Shown: positions 9,377-17,372 of the stretch, piece by piece
Numbering within the stretch: position 1 is the first letter of the stretch
How the letters are laid out: every line of letters starts with the position of its first letter
Source: Gammaproteobacteria bacterium
Lineage (GTDB): Bacteria; Pseudomonadota; Gammaproteobacteria; JAKDMP01
DNA length: 64,000 bases
Direction: 5' to 3'
NCBI GenBank assembly: GCA_027018875.1
Contig: JALUYA010000015.1
Location: 22,218-86,217 of the forward strand
Made by a program: the position numbers and the translations under genes
Notes under the pieces: generated by a model
The model's database searches: none
Seen by the model: the letters and a program-made list of their open reading frames with translations, nothing else
What the model was told of the DNA's origin: nothing

Positions 9377-10536
9377 GGGTTCTGTGTATCAATGCCGGAT
9401 CTTCCTCGTTAAAATTGGCGCTGTATTCGACCCAAGCCGATACCGAGAAGCGCTTGGCCCTTGCTGCGGCGAAACGGATCGGTCTGCCTAAAGCCCACCT
9501 CGAGGTAGATGGAAACCCCGCAGAATGCCCGCTTTCCGATCATCAAAGTGCCCTGAATAGATTGCTCGAACAGCCCGCCTTCACGGAATTCGATGCCGTT
9601 GGACACCGAATTGTATACGGGGGCAATCACTCGGCTCCAGAACGCTTAACTGCGGATTTACGCCGCCGGATCGAATCGCTAAAGGCCCTGGCTCCGTTGC
9701 ATATCCCCCCGGCACTTGCGGCCATCGATGCCGTAACCGCTTGGCGCCCCACGGTGCCCCAAGTTGCCTGCTTCGATACCGCCTTTCATGTCGGCCTTCC
9801 CGATCTGGCCCAACGTATGCCCCTACCCGAGCGTTATCACCAACGGGGTATTCACCGTTATGGTTTTCACGGCTTATCCTATGAATATATTGTCCGCCGT
9901 CTCGGCGAACGGGTTCGGGGTCGGGTAATCGTGGCCCATTTGGGCAATGGATCGAGCCTAGCCGCCCTGCTCGATGGTCGTTCCGTGGAAACCACCATGG
10001 GCATGACCCCTATCGGTGGGGTCATGATGGGCACCCGGAGCGGAGACCTGGATCCTGGGGTACTGATTCATCTGCTACGGACCGAACATCTGGATGCGGA
10101 TGCGCTGGAGCGGCTCCTTGAATTCGAGGCCGGCTTGCTCGGAGTATCCGGAACGACTTCCGACATGGAAAAACTGCTTGCCGCCGCGCCCTGTGATCCG
10201 GCAGCCAGGCTTGCGGTGGATCTTTATGCCTATTCGATCAGAAAGGCAATCGGGGCACTGAGCGCAGTACTCGGGGGATTGGACCGGTTGGTATTCACCG
10301 CCGGAATCGGTGAGAATGCCCCTGCCGTCCGCTGGAATATTTGCCGTAATCTGGAGTATCTCGGGATTCGCCTCGACCCGCATGCCAATGACGCCGGAAC
10401 GGGCCGGATCTCCGCCCTCGGCAGCACCTGCGAGGTCGAAGTCATTGCCACCGATGAAGACGCCATGATCGCTCGCCACACCCGCTCGGTTTTGTACGAC
10501 AACAGCAGGTTTGGTAAAACCCTCGATCCGCATTAA
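9373..10536 (+). CDS. ackA: Acetate kinase
   Basis: Phosphorylates acetate or, in the other direction, makes ATP from acetyl phosphate in the cytoplasm. The 387-residue ASKHA-fold protein begins with the N-terminal signature CINAGSSSLK, followed by GHRIVYGGNH, the second signature HRYGFHGLSYEY, IVAHLGNGSSLAALLDG, and MGTRSGDLDPG with the phosphate-binding Arg. The ATP site GIGENAPAVR is near the C terminus. It is slightly shorter than E. coli AckA (400). The start overlaps the stop of the phosphotransacylase, so the pair is translated together. With the D-lactate dehydrogenase fragment downstream, it hints at a fermentative module. Confidence 0.93.
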   Translation: MRVLCINAGSSSLKLALYSTQADTEKRLALAAAKRIGLPKAHLEVDGNPAECPLSDHQSALNRLLEQPAFTEFDAVGHRIVYGGNHSAPERLTADLRRRIESLKALAPLHIPPALAAIDAVTAWRPTVPQVACFDTAFHVGLPDLAQRMPLPERYHQRGIHRYGFHGLSYEYIVRRLGERVRGRVIVAHLGNGSSLAALLDGRSVETTMGMTPIGGVMMGTRSGDLDPGVLIHLLRTEHLDADALERLLEFEAGLLGVSGTTSDMEKLLAAAPCDPAARLAVDLYAYSIRKAIGALSAVLGGLDRLVFTAGIGENAPAVRWNICRNLEYLGIRLDPHANDAGTGRISALGSTCEVEVIATDEDAMIARHTRSVLYDNSRFGKTLDPH

Positions 10537-11886
<1,350 letters not shown>

Positions 11887-11896
11887 ACATCGCGCC

Positions 11897-12184
11897 GTGA
11901 GAATTCTCGTCTACTCCGCCCGGCCCTACGACCGTAAAATGCGAGAAGCGGTCCATGCCGCCTACGATCACAACATTGGCTATTACGGAGTGCCGCTACG
12001 GCAGAGCACAATGATGCTTTCCCGCAGCCACGAAGTGGCCTGCGCTTTCGTCAACGATGATATCCGTGCCGCCACCCTGCAGATCTTAAAGAGCCAGGGA
12101 GTAGGGCTGGTTCTCCTGCGCTGCACCGGCTACAACAACATATTAATTTTACAGAACTTAATAATCTACTCTAACTTAAAGTAA
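11897..12184 (+). pseudogene. Truncated D-lactate dehydrogenase (LdhA-type), N-terminal remnant
   Basis: From a GTG at 11897 the frame encodes RILVYSARPYDRKM, CAFVNDDI, and GLVLLRCTGYNN. These match the first ~80 residues of fermentative D-2-hydroxyacid dehydrogenases of the LdhA type, ending at the LRCAGFNNVD block. At about 12140 the similarity stops inside this conserved block, the composition becomes strongly AT-rich, and the frame closes at 12184 after a short run ending in IYSNLK. The whole NAD-binding domain and the catalytic Arg, Glu and His are missing, so the product cannot be an active dehydrogenase. It lies 10 bases after eno, which suggests the intact gene was once the last member of the cluster. 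No insertion sequence is visible at the break. Confidence 0.75.
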
Positions 12185-12225
12185 TAATATCATGATTAAA
12201 TTGAAATAGATATAGGTTATCCGGT

Positions 12226-13326
12226 ATGGCGTGGAAGCAGGGTAAACGAATAGAGGGAGAGACAGGCCTCGATTCCATCTCGATTCCCGATCCCGAAGCG
12301 CTAGGGCCGGCCTGCGCTGTGAGGCCGGCCCAGGGTAGCGACCGGTACACACCCGGGTCTTGGAATTGGGAACATGGAAATCTTAATGGATTCTGGAATC
12401 CGGGAGAATATGTGTCTCGTCGAGGGGGATTTTGGCATTGGCAAACTCGACGAATGTTACGGCGGCTGCCTAGGCCACCCACGGCCGGATATTCGAATTT
12501 TTCTTCTACCATGCTTGTTCAGCCGGACTTCAATACCCAGGATAGAAACGCGCTTTGGTGGCTCGGACATGCAACCGTCCTATTGCGCATCGCGGGGCGC
12601 ATGGTGCTGACCGATCCGCATTTAAGCCGCTGGGCCGGGCCGGTGCCTTACCTGGGTCCTTCCCGTCGGGTGCCCATGCCGGTTACGGTTCCGGCATTAC
12701 CCGCACCCGAACTGGTCCTGATTTCCCACAATCATTTCGATCATTTAGATCGTTCTACCGTGCGCCGGCTCGCAACGACTCATCCCGGCACTTTTTTCCT
12801 GGTTCCCTTGGGCCTGGGGCCACGCTTGCGACATTGGGGGATTCATCCGGTGCATGAACTCGATTGGTGGGAAAGCATCCAGATTGCGGGACTGGAGTTG
12901 ACCTGCGTTCCCGCCCGCCATTGGAGCCGCCGTACCCTGCTCGATTACAACCATTCCCTATGGTGCGGATGGGTCGTGAAGACAGCCGAATTCTGTTTTT
13001 ATTTCTCGGGTGATACCGCCTACTCCAAGCACCTTACCGAGGTATCCACCCGCCTGGGAACTCCCGACCTGGCCGCATTGCCGATCGGGGCGTATGAGCC
13101 ACGGGACTTCATGCGCCGTGTTCATATCAATCCCGCCGAAGCCGTACGACTGCATCGAGAACTGGGTATCGGGCAGTCTCTTGCCATTCATTGGGGCACC
13201 TTCGAACTGAGCAATGAATCGCTCGATGAACCGCCGCGGGCACTGGCGAAAGCACTCGATCAGGAAGCGCTCGATAGGCGTGAATTCATAGTGCTACAAC
13301 AAGGGGAACGCCATATTCTGGGATAA
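12226..13326 (+). CDS. Metallo-beta-lactamase-fold hydrolase, NAPE-PLD-like
   Basis: A 366-residue frame. The core from about residue 100 has the metal-binding signature SHNHFDHLD (HxHxDH), ARHWSRR, FSGDTAYS, INPAEAV and a final AIHWGTFELS, typical of the N-acyl-phosphatidylethanolamine phospholipase D/UlaG-like branch. The segment NGFWNPGEY..FWHWQTRRMLRRLP (residues 54-83) fits the N-terminal part of NAPE-PLD homologues, so the protein extends well upstream of the internal ATGs at 12454 and 12511. The first ~45 codons overlap a perfect inverted repeat (12304-12331) and look less protein-like, so the exact start is uncertain; GTG 12319 is an alternative to ATG 12226. The cytoplasmic substrate in bacteria is not established. 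Confidence 0.75.
   Translation: MAWKQGKRIEGETGLDSISIPDPEALGPACAVRPAQGSDRYTPGSWNWEHGNLNGFWNPGEYVSRRGGFWHWQTRRMLRRLPRPPTAGYSNFSSTMLVQPDFNTQDRNALWWLGHATVLLRIAGRMVLTDPHLSRWAGPVPYLGPSRRVPMPVTVPALPAPELVLISHNHFDHLDRSTVRRLATTHPGTFFLVPLGLGPRLRHWGIHPVHELDWWESIQIAGLELTCVPARHWSRRTLLDYNHSLWCGWVVKTAEFCFYFSGDTAYSKHLTEVSTRLGTPDLAALPIGAYEPRDFMRRVHINPAEAVRLHRELGIGQSLAIHWGTFELSNESLDEPPRALAKALDQEALDRREFIVLQQGERHILG
12304..12331. repeat. Perfect 10-bp inverted repeat with 8-base loop
   Basis: The left arm is GGGCCGGCCT (12304-12313) and the right arm AGGCCGGCCC (12322-12331), separated by GCGCTGTG. No T-run follows on either strand, so it is not a classical intrinsic terminator. It lies in the doubtful 5' part of the NAPE-PLD-like reading frame, and may belong to an untranslated leader. 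Confidence 0.6.
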
Positions 13327-13406
13327 TTTGCGCACGGCAACAGTTTGACAAACAGGTAATTTACGCTACGCGGGATGAGGGATCGGATGAGTGCAGGCAA
13401 CAGCTT

Positions 13407-14057
13407 ATGAAAAATGAGCTTCCTTCGCGACAGCAGCGCCGCAGTTTCGACCGGATGTGGAACCGCGCCCTGAACCACAACCCTCGCCTAGATAAGGTGG
13501 CCCTCGACGCCTTGCATGGAGAGCTGTTATCCATGGTTTCCGCCTGGAAGGGTCCGGAAAACGGCCTGTCCGATTTGCGGACGACAATCATGAATGATAT
13601 GGATCGCAGCCTGCTTTATGGCGTGTTTCTCACATTAGAACCCGGGATTCGTGAGAAGATCCGAATGCGAATCCCGGAATTGCCCCAACGTGATGAGGAG
13701 GTTGAGCGGCACTTGAAGGCCATGGACCTGCGTATCTCGGTGTTACGCGCGTGGGGAATGCGCTGGTATCTCGATCGCGGAAGTCATGGTTGGTTCGAAG
13801 TTTACCGGCAGGCGGTGCATTTGCGTCATGATGCCGTGCGCCGCGACTTGATCCGGTTATCCGGCGAGTCTGCCGGACCGATTCATGATTTCCGAGACAG
13901 TGCCTCCCGTGCCTTGAACACGGCCCTGCGGCTACGCTTGTTGCAATTACCGCCGGGAGCCTCGATTGATACTTTGAACCGCCCCCGCCGCTTGAACTCC
14001 TTTCCACGACGTCTCTATCATGCATTGTTATCCCGTTTCCGGAACGCGCATGACTAA
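13407..14057 (+). CDS. Protein of unknown function, 216 residues
   Basis: I do not recognise a family. The product is soluble, rich in Arg and Leu, and predicted to be almost all helical, with KAMDLRISVLRAWGMRWYLDRGSHGWFEVYRQA in the middle and a basic C terminus (RPRRLNSFPRRLYHALLSRFR). There is no signal peptide or membrane segment. Its stop overlaps the FadJ-like gene start by 8 bases, so it is translated with that gene and may have a role in lipid or acyl-CoA metabolism; this is inference from position only. The ribosome-binding site of the chosen ATG is weak, so the start is not certain. Confidence 0.65.
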   Translation: MKNELPSRQQRRSFDRMWNRALNHNPRLDKVALDALHGELLSMVSAWKGPENGLSDLRTTIMNDMDRSLLYGVFLTLEPGIREKIRMRIPELPQRDEEVERHLKAMDLRISVLRAWGMRWYLDRGSHGWFEVYRQAVHLRHDAVRRDLIRLSGESAGPIHDFRDSASRALNTALRLRLLQLPPGASIDTLNRPRRLNSFPRRLYHALLSRFRNAHD

Positions 14058-16095
14058 GCAGATTACCGGTAGCGAACAGCTTTGCCATTGGCGCCTGGAT
14101 GGCGACGAAAAAGACATCGCCTGGCTGCGGCTCGATCAGGCCGAGGCAAACACGAATACGTTGGGTAGGGAAGTGATGGGTGAGTTGGCCAGGGCACTTG
14201 AGTTGATTTCCTCCCGTCGGCCTCGCGCCCTGATCCTGTATTCGGGAAAGAAGAATGGATTTGCGGCAGGTGCCGATATTGGCGAATTCAGTGAAATCCA
14301 CGACGAGTCCGAGGCCTATCGACTGGTGCGCGAAGGCCAGGCAGTCCTGGATCGGCTGGCTTCTCTCCCCTGCCCCACCGTGGCCATGCTGCATGGTTTT
14401 GTTCTGGGTGGCGGCCTCGAGCTAGCGCTGGCCTGCCACTACCGGGTAGCTGCCGTAACCCCTGGCCTGCGCCTGGGATTCCCCGAAGTCCGGCTAGGAA
14501 TTCACCCCGGTTTTGGAGGTACGGTTCGTGTCATGGCCTTGACAGGAGTGCTTCCGGCCATGGATCTGATGCTAAGCGGTCGGAGCATCAAGGCGAATAC
14601 CGCACTGGGTATTGGTTTAGTGGATAAATTGGCAAGCCCGGAAGAATTGCGGGAGAGAGCCACCAACCTGGCTTTGAATCTGCCCGCGCGGCACCGGGCA
14701 CCATTGCTACAACGGGTATTGGCGTTGCCTGGATTGCGATATATCGTAGCCCGGTGGTTAACTGGACGGCTCCGGCATAAAGTGCGGGAAACTCATTACC
14801 CTGCCCCATATGCGCTGGTGAAGCTGTGGCGACATCATGGCGGGCGAATGCACCCCGCCAGTTTCGAGGCGGAAGCGCGCTCCTTCGCCGGGTTGATCTG
14901 CATGCCCGGGGCACGCAATCTGGTACGGGTATTTTTTCTGCAGGAACGCCTAAAGGGACTGGGGCATGCCAGTGTATTCAAACCTCGTCGGGTGCATATT
15001 TTCGGAGCCGGTACGATGGGGGGAGACATTGCCGCCTGGTGTGCCGCCCGGGGCTTCAACGTGACGCTACAGGATCGGGATTTATCCGCCATGGAAGGGG
15101 CGCTTGAGCGAGCCGATACATATTTCAAGCACCGGTTTCAGACCCCTGATGCTACGGCAACCGCCCGTTCCCGGTTACGGCTGGATCCGCAGGGCGATGC
15201 CCTACCCGACGCCGACCTGGTCATCGAGGCTATTTATGAGAATTACGAGGCCAAGCGTGCCTTGTTGCACGACATCGAGCCCCGTTTGGGTGAGGACGCC
15301 TTGCTGGCCACAAACACCTCCAGTATTCCACTGGAATCACTTGCCGCGGCGATTGAACGCCCATCGCGACTGATCGGACTGCATTTTTTTAACCCGGTGG
15401 CGCATATGCCCCTAGTGGAGGTGGTGTCCTCGGATATAACCGACGATTTGACGGTGCGGCAGGCACTTGCCGCGGTCAGAGCGATCGGCAAGTTACCGCT
15501 TCCGGTGGCCGGCAGTCCCGGCTTTTTAGTCAACCGGGTGCTGGCCCCCTATCTGGTAGCCGCACTGACAATCTGGAGCGAAGGAGTGCCACTGGAGGCC
15601 ATCGACCGAGCGGCGCAAGACTTTGGTATGCCGATGGGGCCGGCGGAGTTGACCGATACGATCGGCCTGGATGTGGCCTTGTCGGTGGCCGAAGTGATAC
15701 GGGAAAAACTCCCGGTTCCACCGCCGGATGAAGTTCGGAAACTGGTTCACCTTGGCCGGCTGGGGCGCAAGTCGGGTCATGGACTTTATGCCTGGGAAAA
15801 TGGGCATGCAGTCAAGGACAGACGCAAGCGCGGCAAGTCCGATCCCTTGTTACAAGATCGGTTGCTGTTTCCCTTGTTGAACGTCGCAGTAAGCTGCTTG
15901 CGCGAAGGCGTTGTGGATGATGCCGACCTGCTTGATGCCGGAGTGGTTTTCGGAACCGGATTTGCTCCTTTTCGAGGTGGACCAATTCACTATATCCGCA
16001 CTTGCGGAACCGAACGAATGCGCCACCGGCTCGATGAGTTGGCAACACGCTACGGTAAACTATATGCTCCTGATCCGGGTTGGGAGACACTGTAA
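14050..16095 (+). CDS. Enoyl-CoA hydratase/3-hydroxyacyl-CoA dehydrogenase (FadJ/FadB type)
   Basis: Bifunctional beta-oxidation enzyme of about 681 residues. The N-terminal crotonase domain (~1-190) has FAAGADIGEF and HGFVLGGGLELALA, then FPEVRLGIHPGFGG, which supply the oxyanion hole and both catalytic Glu. The NAD-binding dehydrogenase domain starts near residue 315 with IFGAGTMGG and has the catalytic block LHFFNPVAHMPLVE near residue 444 and the C-terminal GFLVNRVLAPYL. The real start is ATG 14050, overlapping the previous stop; the frame is open 30 bases further upstream. The next gene, a thioesterase, begins at the base after this stop, so the two act in one operon on acyl-CoAs. No fadI/fadA thiolase is in the window. 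Confidence 0.9.
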   Translation: MTKQITGSEQLCHWRLDGDEKDIAWLRLDQAEANTNTLGREVMGELARALELISSRRPRALILYSGKKNGFAAGADIGEFSEIHDESEAYRLVREGQAVLDRLASLPCPTVAMLHGFVLGGGLELALACHYRVAAVTPGLRLGFPEVRLGIHPGFGGTVRVMALTGVLPAMDLMLSGRSIKANTALGIGLVDKLASPEELRERATNLALNLPARHRAPLLQRVLALPGLRYIVARWLTGRLRHKVRETHYPAPYALVKLWRHHGGRMHPASFEAEARSFAGLICMPGARNLVRVFFLQERLKGLGHASVFKPRRVHIFGAGTMGGDIAAWCAARGFNVTLQDRDLSAMEGALERADTYFKHRFQTPDATATARSRLRLDPQGDALPDADLVIEAIYENYEAKRALLHDIEPRLGEDALLATNTSSIPLESLAAAIERPSRLIGLHFFNPVAHMPLVEVVSSDITDDLTVRQALAAVRAIGKLPLPVAGSPGFLVNRVLAPYLVAALTIWSEGVPLEAIDRAAQDFGMPMGPAELTDTIGLDVALSVAEVIREKLPVPPPDEVRKLVHLGRLGRKSGHGLYAWENGHAVKDRRKRGKSDPLLQDRLLFPLLNVAVSCLREGVVDDADLLDAGVVFGTGFAPFRGGPIHYIRTCGTERMRHRLDELATRYGKLYAPDPGWETL

Positions 16096-16503
16096 ATGCA
16101 CTTCAAGACACCTCCAGATGATCGGCATGCATCCATCACGACCGTTGCGATGCCGCGGGACACCAATGCGCTGGGCGATATTTTTGGTGGCTGGTTGATG
16201 TCGCATGCAGATATTGCCGGCGCCGTGCTGGCCTATTCCCGCGCCGGAGGCCGCGTGGTAACGGCTGCGGTCGACGGATTCGTGTTCATCGCCCCGGTCT
16301 ACGTCGGAGATCTGGTGAGCTTTTACACCGATATTGCCCGCGTCGGGCGGACATCGATCGTGGTGGATGTCACCCTGTTCGCACAAAGTGACTGGGGTGC
16401 CGGGGAACGGGAACACCGGGTGGCGACCGCGTCCCTGACTTATGTCCATGTAAATCACGATCACCGCCCGACACCGGTGCCGCCCCGCACGGGGACGGGA
16501 TAG
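16096..16503 (+). CDS. Acyl-CoA thioesterase, YciA-like hotdog protein
   Basis: Hydrolyses acyl-CoA esters to free acid and CoA in the cytoplasm. The 135-residue hotdog domain shows MPRDTNALGDIFGGWLM with the catalytic Asp, HADIAGAVLA and VVDVTLFAQ, and a C-terminal TASLTYVHVN strand, matching YciA/acyl-CoA hydrolase family members of the same length. Its ATG immediately follows the stop of the beta-oxidation enzyme. It could release end products or prevent CoA trapping during acyl-CoA turnover. Confidence 0.88.
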   Translation: MHFKTPPDDRHASITTVAMPRDTNALGDIFGGWLMSHADIAGAVLAYSRAGGRVVTAAVDGFVFIAPVYVGDLVSFYTDIARVGRTSIVVDVTLFAQSDWGAGEREHRVATASLTYVHVNHDHRPTPVPPRTGTG

Positions 16504-16577
16504 AAAACGAGGTGCCATCCGCGCGGGATCCTACTTCCCATAGATGATCGCTCGATGGCGCCCCATTCCCCCGAAAA

Positions 16578-17321
16578 TCACCCCCCATCCTTCGCCGTCT
16601 GCAAGTCCATCTCATAAACCAGAACGCGGTAAAATCCATTAAATACCGGATGTCTCTCAACCTGGTGCAGGGTCTTTCCCAGCTTACCCGCTTCGCGTTG
16701 TAGTACGGCGCTGATATCTTCCCGCCAAAAATCTTCCAGAAACGGCTCCCAGCGAGTCAACAGTCGGCGCAATAATCGCCGGCGATAAATCCAATGCCGG
16801 CGGGGCTCCGCACCATATTCCGTAATTACCAGGCGGCCACCGGGTTGCAATACCCGCATGGTTTCCGCAAGCGTACGCTGTCGCGCCGCTACCGGCATCT
16901 CATGCATGAGAAAAAAAATCAGTATGGTGGCGAAAGTATTGTCCTGGAATGCCAATATCTCCGCATCCATGCGTACGGACAACAGTTGTGAACGTCGGGT
17001 AGGCTCAAGTTTGTTGCGGCTGGCTTCAAGCTGTGCCGTAGCCACATCAATCAGGTACAACGATTGGTTGCCTAAATGACCCAACAGCGTGGGAGTCAGC
17101 TTGCCATAGACACAGGTAAGTTGCAGCATCCGGCCGGTCGGGGAATTTTCAAGACAGTGCAACGTTTGCGTTAACAGGCGTCGGTATTGTCCAAATAAAA
17201 TCAGATTAATAATTGGCTGGTGATCAAAAAACCAGATTGAGGGACGCCAAAGATAGGCCCACCAATAGTGGCGTGCCAGATATTCCGGCGTACCATCCAA
17301 AAATTTTTTCCAAAATGAAAT
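16578..17321 (-). CDS. rquA: RquA-like rhodoquinone biosynthesis protein (class I methyltransferase fold)
   Basis: RquA replaces a methoxy group of ubiquinone by an amino group, giving rhodoquinone, the low-potential quinone used for fumarate reduction. Sequence features I associate with RquA are YWWAYLWRP near the N terminus, LILFGQYRRL, and LQLTCVYGKLT in place of the usual glycine-rich SAM motif. They are followed by IDVATAQLEASR, FFLMHEMP, LQPGGRLVITEYG and WEPFLEDFW. Ordinary UbiE/UbiG methyltransferases lack the CVYG motif. The frame from the strong Shine-Dalgarno AAGGAG (17330-17335) begins at an ATT codon (17319-17321), followed by SFWKKFLDG; the first conventional start is a TTG at 17300. 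It lies about 50 bases downstream of the formate dehydrogenase alpha subunit and is probably in the same transcript. Confidence 0.8.
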   Translation of the reverse strand: MSFWKKFLDGTPEYLARHYWWAYLWRPSIWFFDHQPIINLILFGQYRRLLTQTLHCLENSPTGRMLQLTCVYGKLTPTLLGHLGNQSLYLIDVATAQLEASRNKLEPTRRSQLLSVRMDAEILAFQDNTFATILIFFLMHEMPVAARQRTLAETMRVLQPGGRLVITEYGAEPRRHWIYRRRLLRRLLTRWEPFLEDFWREDISAVLQREAGKLGKTLHQVERHPVFNGFYRVLVYEMDLQTAKDGG

Positions 17322-17372
17322 GTTGAACTCTCCTTATCCTTGTTTTCCGATCGGTTTATGCCGGTACTGTTA

